From Jannaschia sp. W003 (GTDB taxonomy: Bacteria; Pseudomonadota; Alphaproteobacteria; Rhodobacterales; Rhodobacteraceae): a stretch of DNA of 64,000 bases. Position 1 is the first letter of the stretch. Every line of letters begins with the position of its first letter. Position numbers and translations under genes: made by a program. Under the pieces are notes generated by a model. It was not told the DNA's origin. It saw only the letters and a program-made list of their open reading frames with translations, and searched no databases. The DNA lies in contig NZ_CP083539.1 of assembly GCF_025144335.1 (NCBI RefSeq), positions 1,365,501 through 1,429,500 of the forward strand, read 5' to 3'. This document shows positions 9,486 to 18,821 of the stretch, in pieces.

Positions 9486-10169
9486 CTACAGCCCCGCCAC
9501 CAGCCCCGGCAGCTCGCCGAGGTGGGCGATGGCGCGGAAGCGGGGGTGGCCTTCGGGCACCTCGGCGGCCTCCAGGGCCCATTCGATCTCGGACGGCACG
9601 TGGACGCCCCAAGCGCCGGCCTCGATGGCGGGGATCACGTCGGAGCGCACCGAGTTGCCGACCATCAGCGCGCGGGACGGGTCGGGGAAGGCGCGCCGGT
9701 AGACCTCGGGCACCTTGTGGCTGACGATCTCCACGGCGTCGAAGAGATCGCCGAGGCCCGATTGCGCGAGCTTGCGCTCCTGATCGAGGAGGTCGCCCTT
9801 GGTGATCAGCACGACGCGGTGATCGGCGGCCAGCGCCTCCACGGTCTCGCGGGCGTGGGGCAGGAGGTCCACCGGGTGGCGCAGCATCTCGCGGCCCGCG
9901 GCCATGATCTCGGCGATCACGGAGGCCTGCACGCGGCCCTCGCTGACCTCGATCGCGGTCTCGATCATCGTGAGCGTGAACGCCTTGATGCCGAAGCCGT
10001 AGTGCCCGAGGTTGCGCCGCTCGGCCGCCTCGAGCCGCTCCATGAGGTGGTCCGTGCCGGCGTCCGCGCGCAGCAGGTCCGCGAAGCGCTCTTGGGTGAG
10101 GCGGAAGAACGCCTCGTTCTGCCACAGCGTGTCGTCGGCGTCGAAGGCGATGGTCTCCAGCCGGGACAT
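9486..10169 (-). CDS. HAD-superfamily phosphatase-like hydrolase
   Basis: This 227-residue cytoplasmic hydrolase has all four haloacid dehalogenase motifs: FDADDTLW with nucleophile Asp10 and Asp12, VLITKGD (motif II Thr), the Lys of SHKVPEVY (motif III), and MVGNSVRSD (motif IV acidic pair). A helical cap is inserted after motif I. Such enzymes dephosphorylate small metabolites; the substrate is unknown. The ATG at 10169 follows AGAGGTC. The gene is divergent from clpS and ends next to the 99-bp repeats. Confidence 0.88.
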   Translation of the reverse strand: MSRLETIAFDADDTLWQNEAFFRLTQERFADLLRADAGTDHLMERLEAAERRNLGHYGFGIKAFTLTMIETAIEVSEGRVQASVIAEIMAAGREMLRHPVDLLPHARETVEALAADHRVVLITKGDLLDQERKLAQSGLGDLFDAVEIVSHKVPEVYRRAFPDPSRALMVGNSVRSDVIPAIEAGAWGVHVPSEIEWALEAAEVPEGHPRFRAIAHLGELPGLVAGL

Positions 10170-10292
10170 CCTGACCTCTTTGCATGGGGAAGCGGTCCGC
10201 CTATATGACAGGCCCTGACCCGAAGCCCAGACCTTCCGGCCGCCGCGCCCCCGCGGCGCGCATGGCCGGACCCACCGGACGGACCCGACACC

Positions 10293-10649
10293 ATGCTCTG
10301 CCCCCTTCCCATCACGGCCATGGCGAACCCGCCCGACGGCGAGGGCGGCGACGGCGACACCTCGGTCGTCACCAAGACCCGGCCCAAGACCGCGAAGCCG
10401 CCGCTCTACAAGGTGATGCTGCTGAACGACGACTACACGCCGATGGAGTTCGTGGTGCACGTGCTGGAGCGGTTCTTCGGCCTGAACCACGCCCAGTCGG
10501 TGGAGATCATGCTCCAGGTGCACAAGAAGGGCCTGGCCGTCGTGGGCGTGTTCTCGCACGAGATCGCCGAGACCAAGGTGGCGCAGGTGATGGACTTCGC
10601 CCGGCGCAACCAGCACCCCCTCCAGTGCACCATGGAGAAGGAGGAGTAG
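10293..10649 (+). CDS. clpS: ATP-dependent Clp protease adaptor ClpS
   Basis: ClpS delivers N-degron substrates to ClpAP. The 118-residue product has a disordered N-terminus and the folded ClpS core: [20 protein letters not shown] with the substrate-contacting Asn-Asp-Asp, the ClpA-contacting [23 protein letters not shown], and the C-terminal [10 protein letters not shown]. The ATG at 10320 is an equally possible start; neither has a strong ribosome-binding site. Its stop overlaps the GTG start of the methyltransferase gene by one base. clpA is not in the window. Confidence 0.95.
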   Translation: MLCPLPITAMANPPDGEGGDGDTSVVTKTRPKTAKPPLYKVMLLNDDYTPMEFVVHVLERFFGLNHAQSVEIMLQVHKKGLAVVGVFSHEIAETKVAQVMDFARRNQHPLQCTMEKEE

Positions 10650-11650
10650 TGACCTCCCGTCTCCGCGACGCGCTGGAGCGCGGTGCCGTGGCCCTGCCCG
10701 ACGAGGGCCGCATCCTTCTTCTCCGACCCACCGCCGCGCTGGACGAAGGCGCGCTGCCCGCCGGGCGCTGCGTGGCCGTGACCGGCTTCCGGCCCGACTT
10801 CGACGCGCTCGCCGCCCGCGGGCTGGAGACGGCGCGCGACGTGGAGGGCCCCTTCGCCGCCGCCGTGGTGTTCGTGCCCCGCGCCAAGGCGCTGGCGCGC
10901 GACCTCGTGGCGCGGGCCTGCGCCGCCGTGCCCGAGGGGGCGCCGGTGGTGGTCGACGGGGCCAAGGAGGACGGGGTCGATTCGCTGCTGCGCGCGGTGC
11001 GCGGGTTCGCGGACGTCGGCGAGGCGCACGCCAAGGCCCACGGCAAGGTGTTCGCCTTTCCGGCCCGGCCCGCGCCCGCGGACTGGATTGCTGCGCCCAC
11101 CGAGGCGGACGGGTTCCGCACGGCGGCGGGCGTGTTTTCGGCGGACGGGGTCGATCCCGGCTCGGCCATGCTCGCGGACGCGCTGCCGCCGCTCTCGGGC
11201 CGGGTCTGCGACCTGGGCGCGGGGTGGGGATATCTGGCGTCGCGGGTGCTGGGCGATTCGGACAAGGTCGAGGCGCTGGATCTCGTGGAGGCCGAGGCCG
11301 ACGCGCTGGACTGCGCGCGGCGCAACGTCACTGATGCGCGCGCCGCGTTCCACTGGGCCGACGCGACCCGCTGGGAGGGGCGCTACGACGCCGTGGTCAC
11401 CAACCCGCCGTTCCACGCCTCGCGCCGGGCCGACCCCGCGCTGGGCCGGGCCTTCGTGGCGGCGGCCGCGCGGCTGCTCGCGCCGCGGGGCCGGGCGTGG
11501 TTCGTGGCCAACCGGCATTTGCCTTACGAGGGCGCGCTCGCGGAGGCCTTCGGCGAGGTGGTGACGCGCGGCGAGGCGCGGGGCTACAAGGTGATCGAAG
11601 CGTCGCGGCCCCTCGGCGGGGGCAAGCGGCCGGGGAGGACGCGCCGATGA
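10649..11650 (+). CDS. RsmC-like class I SAM-dependent methyltransferase
   Basis: This 333-residue protein has a degenerate N-terminal methyltransferase-like half and a C-terminal catalytic half with the SAM site VCDLGAGWGYLASRVL and the NPPF motif (VVTNPPFHAS) typical of N-methyltransferases acting on nucleic acid bases. The layout matches RsmC, which makes m2G1207 in 16S rRNA. The GTG start overlaps the clpS stop (TAGTG), and the stop overlaps the next ATG (ATGA), so the three genes form a tight unit. It could equally be annotated only as a methyltransferase small-domain protein. Confidence 0.88.
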   Translation: MTSRLRDALERGAVALPDEGRILLLRPTAALDEGALPAGRCVAVTGFRPDFDALAARGLETARDVEGPFAAAVVFVPRAKALARDLVARACAAVPEGAPVVVDGAKEDGVDSLLRAVRGFADVGEAHAKAHGKVFAFPARPAPADWIAAPTEADGFRTAAGVFSADGVDPGSAMLADALPPLSGRVCDLGAGWGYLASRVLGDSDKVEALDLVEAEADALDCARRNVTDARAAFHWADATRWEGRYDAVVTNPPFHASRRADPALGRAFVAAAARLLAPRGRAWFVANRHLPYEGALAEAFGEVVTRGEARGYKVIEASRPLGGGKRPGRTRR

Positions 11651-12453
11651 CCATGAGCATCGCGGGCCGCACGGCCATCGTTACGGGGGCCGCCAACGGC
11701 GTCGGCCTCGCCATCGCCCGGCACTTCGCCGCCGTGGGCGCGAACGTGATGTTCGCGGACCGCGACGAGGAGCGGCTGGAGCAGGAGGTGGGCGAGGCGC
11801 AGCGCGACGACGCGGGCACCTTGCGCTACTTCGCGGGCGACCTGCGCGAGCGGCTGACGGTCGCCAACCTCTTGTCCGCCACGATCGACGCCTTCGACCG
11901 CGTCGACATCCTCGTGAACGCCTCGCGGCAGATCATGGCCACGGATCCGCTCGACCCCGAGGACGGCTCGCTGCGCACGCTGCTGGAGCAGAACCTCCTG
12001 ACGCCGCTGCGGCTGACGAAGGCGGTGGCGAACCGCATGATCCATCAGGCGGGCGAGGGGGCCGAGGGGCCGATCGGGGCGATCGTGAACATCGGCTCGA
12101 TCGCGGCGCGGCGCACCCAGCCGGAGCTGCTGGCCTACTCGATCTCGGCGGCGGCGCTCGATCAGGCGACGCGCTCGCTGGCGGTCTCGCTGGCGCCGCG
12201 GGGCATCCGCGTGAACGGCGTCGCGGTGGGCTCGGTGATGTCGGCCGCGCTCCAGAGCCGGATCGCCGAGGAGGAGGGGCTGCGCGAAGCCATCGTGGAC
12301 GCGACGCCCATGGCCCGCATCGCGCCGCCCGCGGAAATGGCCGAGACGGTGCAGTACCTGGCCTCGGACGCCTCGAGCTTCATGACCGGGCAGATCCTGA
12401 CCGTGGACGGCGGGCGCACGCTGATCGACCCCGTGGCAGGGCCGTTCCACTAG
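11647..12453 (+). CDS. SDR-family protein lacking the catalytic lysine
   Basis: This 268-residue Rossmann-fold protein of the short-chain dehydrogenase family has the cofactor motif TGAANGVG (residues 14-21), a SDR Ser in VNIGSIAARR, and a C-terminal SSFMTGQILTVDGGRT. The active-site YxxxK motif reads YSISA, so lysine is replaced by alanine, and the usual NNAG is VNAS. Normal dehydrogenase chemistry is therefore doubtful; it may be an inactive or regulatory member. Its ATG overlaps the methyltransferase stop, and its own stop overlaps that of the convergent RND gene. Confidence 0.85.
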   Translation: MTMSIAGRTAIVTGAANGVGLAIARHFAAVGANVMFADRDEERLEQEVGEAQRDDAGTLRYFAGDLRERLTVANLLSATIDAFDRVDILVNASRQIMATDPLDPEDGSLRTLLEQNLLTPLRLTKAVANRMIHQAGEGAEGPIGAIVNIGSIAARRTQPELLAYSISAAALDQATRSLAVSLAPRGIRVNGVAVGSVMSAALQSRIAEEEGLREAIVDATPMARIAPPAEMAETVQYLASDASSFMTGQILTVDGGRTLIDPVAGPFH

Positions 12454-15400
12454 AGGCGGGCGGGGCGGCGGCGGCCGGCGAGCTTCGCCAGCCCGCCCGC
12501 GAGCCACACTGCCCCCAACAGCGCCGCGGCGCCCCCGAGGAACAGCGCCACCGCGCCGGCCATGCCGTCCGCCGGGGCGAGGGCTTCGAGCGCGGGGACC
12601 GCCGCCGTGCCCGCGACCGGGGGGCCGAGCACGAGCGCGGCCCAGACGGCCAGCGCGGCGGCGGCCAGCAGCGCCAGCACCCCGAAGAGGCGCCCGCGAC
12701 GGGGCGCGAGGCCCAGCCGCAGGAGCCGCCCGAGCGCGCCCGAGAGGCGGGTCGCGTCGTGGCCCGTCGCCAGGAGGGCGGGGACGAGCACGAGCACCAG
12801 CACCATCGCGAAGCCGAGGCCGTAGGCCAGCGTGATCACGGTGGGGCGGAGCCACTGGGCCTGCGAGGACGTCTCGTAGAGGAGCGGCGCGAGCCCCAGC
12901 ACGGTGGTGAGCGTGGTCAGCAGCACCGGGCGCAGGCGGTCGCGCACGGCGTCCACGATGGCGGGGCGCAGGGCGCGGCCCTTCGCGTACTCGTCCACGG
13001 TGGTGACGAGCACGATGGAGTCGTTGATCACGATGCCGGTCATGCCGATCAGCCCCACCACCGAGAACATCGAGAGCGGCACCTCCCACCACCAGTGGCC
13101 CCAGATCGCGCCGATCAGGCCGAAGGGGATCACGGCCATGATGACCATGGGCCGGGTCCAAGACGCGAAGATCCAGGCCAGCACGAGGTAGATGCCGAGG
13201 AGGCAGGCGACGAGGCCGAGGGTGGCGTCGGTGAAGAACTCGCGCTCCTGCTCGGCCAGCCCGCCCTGCTCGTAGGCGACCTGGCGGCGGGCGGCGATGG
13301 CCGGAAGGATCTCCGTGGCCAGCGCGTCGCGGATCTCGTTGGCGCGGGCGGCGTCGTCCTGGGCGATGTCGCCCGAGACGGTGACGACCGGAACGCCGTT
13401 CTCGCGCCGGATCGAGCCGAAGCCCGAGCGCACGTCCACGGTCACGATGTCGGCCAGCGCCACGTCGCCGCCCGAGGGCGCGGGCAGTCGCAGGCTTTCC
13501 AGGAAGTCGGCCCCGCGCTCGGCGGCGGGCAGCTCCACGCGGATCGTGCCCGTCCGGGGACCGACCGGGAAGGCGGCGGCCTCGATGCCGGTCAGGCGGT
13601 CGCGCAGCAGCGCGCCCAGGGCGTCGATGTCGAAGCCGAGCGCCTCGCCCTGGGGCGTGAGCGAGAGGATCAGCTCGTCCTTGTCGTAGGGCAGCGAGTC
13701 CTCGACGGCGGAGACCTCCGGGAAGCGCGCCACGGCGGTCTTGAGGTCCTCGGCGGCGGCCTTGAGCGTGGCGGCGTCGGCGCCGGTGAACTCGACCGAC
13801 AGCGCGTCGCCGCCGGGGCCGGAGCGCCAGCCGCGGAAGCTCAGCTCCTCGGTGGCGGGCAGGGTGCGGACCTCGTCCTGGAGGTCGGCAAGGAAGGCGA
13901 ACGAGGAGTAGGGGCGCAGGTCGGCGTCGATCAGCTCGATCGAGATCGCGCCCAGCTCGTCGGCATCCTTGTCGTCGGCGGAGGCGAGGCCGCGGCCCGA
14001 GTTGCCGCCCACCTCGCCCATGACGAAGGTGACGGGGCTCGCGCCGTGCTCTTCCTCGTAGCGCTGGGCCACGGCCGTCACGGCGCGCTGCATCTCGCGC
14101 ACCTGCGCGACGGCGTCGGCGCGCGCGGCCCCGTCGCGCAGCGCGAAGTTGCCGGTGATCGAGCCGCGTTCGGGGGCGTCGAAGAAGCGCCACTGCACGG
14201 CGCCGTCGATCACAAGTGCGATCTGCGAGGCGAGGAGGGCCACGGCGCCGGCGATCACGGCGTAGCGCGCGTGCACCGCGAGGCGGATGAGCGGGACCAC
14301 GATCCGGTCGCGCACCCAGTCGAAGCCCGCGTTCACGGCGCGCGAGGGCAGGTCGTACCAGCGGCGGCGGTTCGCCTTCGCCAGGGCGCCGGCCATGTGG
14401 TGGGGCAGGATCAGGAAGCACTCGGCGAGCGAGGCCAGCAGCACGGCGATCACCGTGAAGGGGATGTCCTGGATCAGCGAGCCCATGCGCCCGCCCACGG
14501 CCACGAGGCCGAAGAAGGCGATCACCGTGGTCAGGGTCGCCGAGAGGACGGGGGTGAACATGCGGCGCGCGGCGTTCTCGGCGGCGGCGGCGGGGGCCTC
14601 GCCCAGCACGCGGGCGCGGAAGTCGGCGTGCTCGCCCACCACGATGGCGTCGTCCACCACGATGCCCAGCGTGATGATCAGCGCGAAGAGCGAGATCATG
14701 TTAATGGTCAATCCGGCGGCCCACATCAGCGCGATCGCGGCCATCATGGCGACGGGGATGCCGGCAGCGACCCAGAACGCGGTGCGGGCGTCGAGGAACA
14801 GGAACAGGAGCAGCACCACGAGGACGAGGCCTAGGGCGGCGTTGTCGACCAGCACGTCGATGCGCGCCGAGATCGCCTCGGTGCGGGTGCGGATCAGCTC
14901 GATCGCCACGCCCTCGGGGGCGCCCTCCAGCACCTCGTCGGCCACGCGCTCCACCACGCGCTGGAGCGCGATGGCGTCGCCGGCGGCGCCGCGCACCACC
15001 TGAACCGAGAGGGCGGGGGCGTCGCCCACGAAGAAGGCGCGCTCGCGGTCCACGCCGCCCGAGACGACGCGGCCGAGGTCGCCCACGGTGACGGGCGCGC
15101 CGTCGTCGTCGCGGCGCACCACCACGGCGGCCACCTCGCCGGCGGTGCGGCGGGCCTCGCCGGTGCGGATGCGCGCGCCGCCGCCCGACACGTCGCCGGC
15201 TGGCTCGGCGGCGGCCTCGGCGCCGATGGCGCCTGCCACCTCGCGCAAGGTGACCCCGGCGCGCAGGAGGCTCTCGGAGGGGATCTCGACCACCACCTCG
15301 GGGGCGGCCACGCCGCGCACCGTGGTCTGGGTCACGCCTTCCGCGAAGAGGCGGGCCACGAAGGCGTCCGTGAGGCGGGCGAGCTGGTCCACGCCCACGG

Positions 15401-15824
15401 GGCCGGAGACGATCACGTCCGTGACGCGGTCGGTCCAGCGGCCCTGGCGCACCTCGGGGTCGTCGACGCCCTCGGGCAGGCCCGAGACGGCCTCCACGGC
15501 GGCCTGGACGTCGGCGGCGGCGGTGCGCATGTCGCGGCCCGGCTCGAACTCCAGCACGATCGAGGCGCCGCCCTCGCGCGAGACCGAGGCGGCGTCGGTC
15601 ACGCCCTCCACGGCCAGGAGGGCGGGCTCCAGCACGCCGACGACGCCGAGGTCCACGTCCTCGGCGCCCGCGCCCTCCCAGGCGGCGGAGACCGTGACGC
15701 TGTCGACCACCACGTCGGGAAAGAACTGCGCGCGCATGTTGGGCAGGGCTGCGGCGCCGGCGGCGAGCAGGAGCACCATCAGGAGGTTGGCGAGGGTGCG
15801 GTGGCGGGTGACGTAGCCGATCAT
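12450..15824 (-). CDS. RND efflux transporter, HAE-type inner-membrane permease
   Basis: This 1124-residue permease is the proton-driven pump of a tripartite exporter. It opens with TM1 (RHRTLANLLMVLLLAAGAAA), followed by a large periplasmic porter domain. The TM4 proton-relay aspartate pair is present in GIVVDDAIVVGEHAD, and the second half repeats the architecture (WIFASWTRPMVIMAVIPFG; GMTGIVINDSIVL). About 90 C-terminal residues form two extra hydrophobic stretches beyond the usual end. GGAGG overlaps the end of the adaptor gene, so both are co-translated. The substrate is unknown and no outer-membrane channel gene is present. Confidence 0.93.
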   Translation of the reverse strand: MIGYVTRHRTLANLLMVLLLAAGAAALPNMRAQFFPDVVVDSVTVSAAWEGAGAEDVDLGVVGVLEPALLAVEGVTDAASVSREGGASIVLEFEPGRDMRTAAADVQAAVEAVSGLPEGVDDPEVRQGRWTDRVTDVIVSGPVGVDQLARLTDAFVARLFAEGVTQTTVRGVAAPEVVVEIPSESLLRAGVTLREVAGAIGAEAAAEPAGDVSGGGARIRTGEARRTAGEVAAVVVRRDDDGAPVTVGDLGRVVSGGVDRERAFFVGDAPALSVQVVRGAAGDAIALQRVVERVADEVLEGAPEGVAIELIRTRTEAISARIDVLVDNAALGLVLVVLLLFLFLDARTAFWVAAGIPVAMMAAIALMWAAGLTINMISLFALIITLGIVVDDAIVVGEHADFRARVLGEAPAAAAENAARRMFTPVLSATLTTVIAFFGLVAVGGRMGSLIQDIPFTVIAVLLASLAECFLILPHHMAGALAKANRRRWYDLPSRAVNAGFDWVRDRIVVPLIRLAVHARYAVIAGAVALLASQIALVIDGAVQWRFFDAPERGSITGNFALRDGAARADAVAQVREMQRAVTAVAQRYEEEHGASPVTFVMGEVGGNSGRGLASADDKDADELGAISIELIDADLRPYSSFAFLADLQDEVRTLPATEELSFRGWRSGPGGDALSVEFTGADAATLKAAAEDLKTAVARFPEVSAVEDSLPYDKDELILSLTPQGEALGFDIDALGALLRDRLTGIEAAAFPVGPRTGTIRVELPAAERGADFLESLRLPAPSGGDVALADIVTVDVRSGFGSIRRENGVPVVTVSGDIAQDDAARANEIRDALATEILPAIAARRQVAYEQGGLAEQEREFFTDATLGLVACLLGIYLVLAWIFASWTRPMVIMAVIPFGLIGAIWGHWWWEVPLSMFSVVGLIGMTGIVINDSIVLVTTVDEYAKGRALRPAIVDAVRDRLRPVLLTTLTTVLGLAPLLYETSSQAQWLRPTVITLAYGLGFAMVLVLVLVPALLATGHDATRLSGALGRLLRLGLAPRRGRLFGVLALLAAAALAVWAALVLGPPVAGTAAVPALEALAPADGMAGAVALFLGGAAALLGAVWLAGGLAKLAGRRRPARL

Positions 15825-15827
15825 GCC

Positions 15828-17324
15828 CTAGCCTCCCATCCGGCTCTCGATGCGCTCCACCACGCGGGCGGGCACGCGCTCCTCGCGCAGGCGGGCCAGG
15901 AGGCGGGCCTTGGCCTCGTCGGGCATGCGGCCGCCCTCCACGAAGGCGATCAGGCGCGCGCGGCGGTCGTCGTCGAGGGCGAGGAGCTGCTCCTCCTCGG
16001 GTTCCTCCTCGGCACCCTCGCGGCGCGGCTCGACCAGGATGCCGGCGCCGAGGGCAGGGCCGCGGGCCGCGACCACCTCGCGGCCCCGGAGCGGGCCGGG
16101 CCTCACGAGCACGTCGTCGCCCTGCCGCCGCACCACCTCCACGGCGACCTCCTCCAGCCGGTCGCCCTCGCCCAGGGCGAGCACGGCGTCCTGCGCCGAG
16201 AGGGCGGCGGAGGGCAGGCGGGCGACGTGCTCCAGCGCCGGCTCCTCGACCTCGACGCGCACGAAGTCGCCGGGGCGGAAGCCGCCCGCGTCGGAAAGCG
16301 CGGCGAAGAGCTGGCGCCCGGTGCGCCCCTCGCCCACGGCGGGGGCCTCGCGCACCACGATGCCGGGCGCAGCCAGCTCAAGCCCCAGAACGTCGAGCAC
16401 GGCGCGCACGGGCACGCCCGCCACGGCGCCGCCCGGCCCGGCGAGGCGCGCGCGCTGGGCGGTGGAGACGCGGAACGCGACCTCCAGAGCTGTGGGGTCG
16501 ATCAGGGCGCCGAGCCGCTCGTTGGCGCCCACGAGGCCGCCGCGCACCACGGCGACGTCCGAGAGCACGCCCGCGAATTCGGCGCGGAGCGTGCGGTCGG
16601 CGAGGTCGCGCTCGGCCTGGGCGAGGGCGATGCGGGCGCGCTCCACGGCGAGGGCCGCGGCGTCGATCCGAGTCTCGGCGGCGGCGATGGCGCCGCGGCG
16701 GGCGAGCACGGTCTGCTCGGCGGCCTGGAGCGCCAGCTCGGCAGCCTCGGCAGCGGCGGCGGCGCCCACGCCGCGCTCGGCCAAGTCGCGCTGGCGGCGC
16801 AGCGCGCCGGCCTGGAGGTCGCGCTGGGCCTCGGCGCCGCCCAGCTCCTCGCCGGCGAGGCTCAGCGCGCGCTCGGCGTCGCGCCGCTCGGCCTCGGCGC
16901 CGGCGAGGTCGGCGCGGGCGAGGGCCACGGCGCCCTCCGCATCCGTGGGGTCGAGCCGCAGGAGCACCTCGCCCGCCTCGACGCGGCCGCCCTCCACGAA
17001 GCCCTCGGCCAGCTCCACCACGCGGCCGCCGGCGGGGGCACGCAGCTCCAGGGTGCGCTGGGCGCGGACCTCGCCGAAGACCTGCAGGACGGGGGTGACG
17101 GTGCCCGGCTCCACGGCGACCACGTCGGCGGCGAAGGTGCGCTCGCGGGCGGGCGGCTGCCCCGGCTCGCGCTCCCGGCGTTCCTCGAGGGCGGCGAGGG
17201 TGATCTGCGCGCCCCACGCCAGCAGGGACACCGCGACGGCGGCGAGGAACAGGGCGACGAGGCTGCGGGAGAGGAAACGCATGCGGTACCGGACTCGTGA
17301 GGACTGCCTCGGGAGATAGACCAC
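15828..17324 (-). CDS. RND efflux periplasmic adaptor (membrane fusion protein)
   Basis: This 498-residue adaptor links the RND permease to an outer-membrane channel. It has an N-terminal membrane anchor (SLVALFLAAVAVSLLAWGA), a lipoyl/barrel-sandwich half-motif (LRAPAGGRVVELAEGFVEGG), a long Ala/Glu-rich coiled-coil hairpin (about residues 120-230), the second lipoyl half (TLRAEFAGVLSDVAVVRGG) and beta-barrel domains. An acidic tail (EEEPEEEQ) and a predicted C-terminal helical segment are unusual. The GTG at 17324 is preferred for GGGAGG nine bases upstream; an ATG at 17282 would still keep the anchor. It is first in the two-gene operon. Confidence 0.9.
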   Translation of the reverse strand: MVYLPRQSSRVRYRMRFLSRSLVALFLAAVAVSLLAWGAQITLAALEERREREPGQPPARERTFAADVVAVEPGTVTPVLQVFGEVRAQRTLELRAPAGGRVVELAEGFVEGGRVEAGEVLLRLDPTDAEGAVALARADLAGAEAERRDAERALSLAGEELGGAEAQRDLQAGALRRQRDLAERGVGAAAAAEAAELALQAAEQTVLARRGAIAAAETRIDAAALAVERARIALAQAERDLADRTLRAEFAGVLSDVAVVRGGLVGANERLGALIDPTALEVAFRVSTAQRARLAGPGGAVAGVPVRAVLDVLGLELAAPGIVVREAPAVGEGRTGRQLFAALSDAGGFRPGDFVRVEVEEPALEHVARLPSAALSAQDAVLALGEGDRLEEVAVEVVRRQGDDVLVRPGPLRGREVVAARGPALGAGILVEPRREGAEEEPEEEQLLALDDDRRARLIAFVEGGRMPDEAKARLLARLREERVPARVVERIESRMGG

Positions 17325-17395
17325 ATGCCCACCCCTCCCAAGTCACACATCCGAGGGGGGCGGTTCCGTCGCGCGCCTGCGTAACTTTTCCGCGG

Positions 17396-17926
17396 TCACT
17401 TCCGGCGCAGGTGCTCGTCGAGGCGGGGCATGATCTCGACGAAGTTGCAAGGGAGGTGCCGCAGGTCGAGCTGGTGGACGAGGATCTCGTCCCAAGCGTC
17501 GCGGCAGGCGCCGGGCGAGCCGGGCAGGGCGAAGAGGTAGGTGCCGCCCGCCACGCCGGCGCAGGCGCGGGACTGCACGGCGGAGGTGCCGATCTTGCGC
17601 ATGGAAATGAGCGTGAAGACCGTGCCGAAGGCGTCGATCTCCTTCTCGTAGACGTCGCGGTGCGCCTCGACGGTGACGTCCCGGCCGGTGAGGCCGGTGC
17701 CCCCCGTCGAGATCACGACGTCCACCTCGGGGGTGTCGATCCAGCGGCGCAGGTGGCCGGCGATGGCCGCCCGGTCGTCGCGCTCAATTGTGCGGTCGGC
17801 GAGCACGTGGCCCGCCGCCGCCAGCCGCCCCACCAGTGCGTCGCCGGAGCGGTCGTCCTCCATGGTGCGGGTGTCGGACACCGTCAGCACCGCGATGCGG
17901 CAGGGGAGGAAGTCCCTATCGGCCAT
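17396..17926 (-). CDS. moaB: molybdenum cofactor biosynthesis protein MoaB
   Basis: This 176-residue protein of the MoaB/MogA family adenylylates molybdopterin before molybdate insertion. The family nucleotide-binding motif DVVISTGGTGLTGRDVT and the later FALPGSPGACRDAW loop are intact, and the length is normal for MoaB. It is cytoplasmic. Its first bases overlap the end of the yghU gene by 11 bases, suggesting co-transcription, although the functions are unrelated. No other molybdopterin gene lies in the window. Confidence 0.95.
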   Translation of the reverse strand: MADRDFLPCRIAVLTVSDTRTMEDDRSGDALVGRLAAAGHVLADRTIERDDRAAIAGHLRRWIDTPEVDVVISTGGTGLTGRDVTVEAHRDVYEKEIDAFGTVFTLISMRKIGTSAVQSRACAGVAGGTYLFALPGSPGACRDAWDEILVHQLDLRHLPCNFVEIMPRLDEHLRRK

Positions 17927-18743
17927 CGAAGTCCGCGCGGGAGTGGCGCTCGCGCATCTTCATCGACTCGTCCTCGCCGGAGAGCTTGTTGACCATGCGG
18001 CCCCGGCGCACCGCGGGGCGAGCGTCGATGGCCTCGGCCCAGCGAACCACGTTCCCGTAGGTATGGACCTGCAGGAACTCCGCCGCCGAGTAGAGGCGCC
18101 CGAGGCAGAGCTGCCCGTACCAGGCCCAGTTGGCCATGTCGGCGATCGTGTAGTCGTCGCCCGCCAGCCATTCCGAAACCCCGAGCCGCTTGTCGAGCAC
18201 GTCGAGCTGGCGCTTCGCCTCCATGGCATAGCGGTTGATCGGATACTCCAGCTTCTCGGGGGCGTAGGCGTAGAAGTGGCCGAAGCCGCCGCCGAGGAAG
18301 GGGGCGGAGCCCATCTGCCAGAAGAGCCAGCTCAGCATCTCGGTGCGGCTCTCGCCGAGGAAGGCGTCGTAGCGCTCGGCCAGGTGGAGCATGATCGCGC
18401 CGCTCTCGAACACGCGCACGTCTTCGCCGGTGGTCGCGTCGAGCAGGGCGGGGATCTTGGAGTTGACGTTGAGGGCCACGAAGCCCGAGCCGAACTGCTC
18501 GCCCTCGGAGATGTCGATGGGCCAGGCGTCGTACTCGATGGGGTGTCCGGCCTCGATCAGCTCCTCGAACAGGATCGTGACCTTCTGGCCGTTCGGCGTG
18601 GCGAGGCTGTGGAGCTGGTAGGGATGCTCGCCGCGCGGCAGCTCGCGGTCGAACTGGGCGCCGGCGGTGGGCTTGTTGATCGAGGCGAACGTGCCGCCCG
18701 ACTCGGCGTCGTGGGTCCAGACCTTGGGGGGTTCGTAGGGCAT
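17916..18743 (-). CDS. yghU: glutathione S-transferase-like disulfide-bond oxidoreductase YghU
   Basis: This 275-residue member of the nu-class GST family reduces disulfides and peroxides with two bound glutathione molecules. An N-terminal extension (INKPTAGAQFDRELPRGEHP) precedes the thioredoxin-like domain (YQLHSLATPNGQKVTILFEEL), as in E. coli YghU. The cis-proline/glutathione region NVNSKIPALLD and the FESGAIMLHLAERY helix are present, followed by the all-helical C-terminal domain (GDDYTIADMANWAWYG). It is cytoplasmic and upstream of moaB. Confidence 0.93.
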   Translation of the reverse strand: MPYEPPKVWTHDAESGGTFASINKPTAGAQFDRELPRGEHPYQLHSLATPNGQKVTILFEELIEAGHPIEYDAWPIDISEGEQFGSGFVALNVNSKIPALLDATTGEDVRVFESGAIMLHLAERYDAFLGESRTEMLSWLFWQMGSAPFLGGGFGHFYAYAPEKLEYPINRYAMEAKRQLDVLDKRLGVSEWLAGDDYTIADMANWAWYGQLCLGRLYSAAEFLQVHTYGNVVRWAEAIDARPAVRRGRMVNKLSGEDESMKMRERHSRADFDGR

Positions 18744-18821
18744 GGGGTCTCCTTCGGGCCCTTACGTGGCGCGCGGGCGGGGGGGAGGCAAGCGCAGGGC
18801 AGGTGTGCGCGGGCGCAGGCC

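Noticed and set aside
12759..14834. Long plus-strand open frame opposite the RND permease gene
   Set aside because: The product is an Ala/Gly/His/Arg-rich shadow with no motif. The permease on the other strand is unambiguous.
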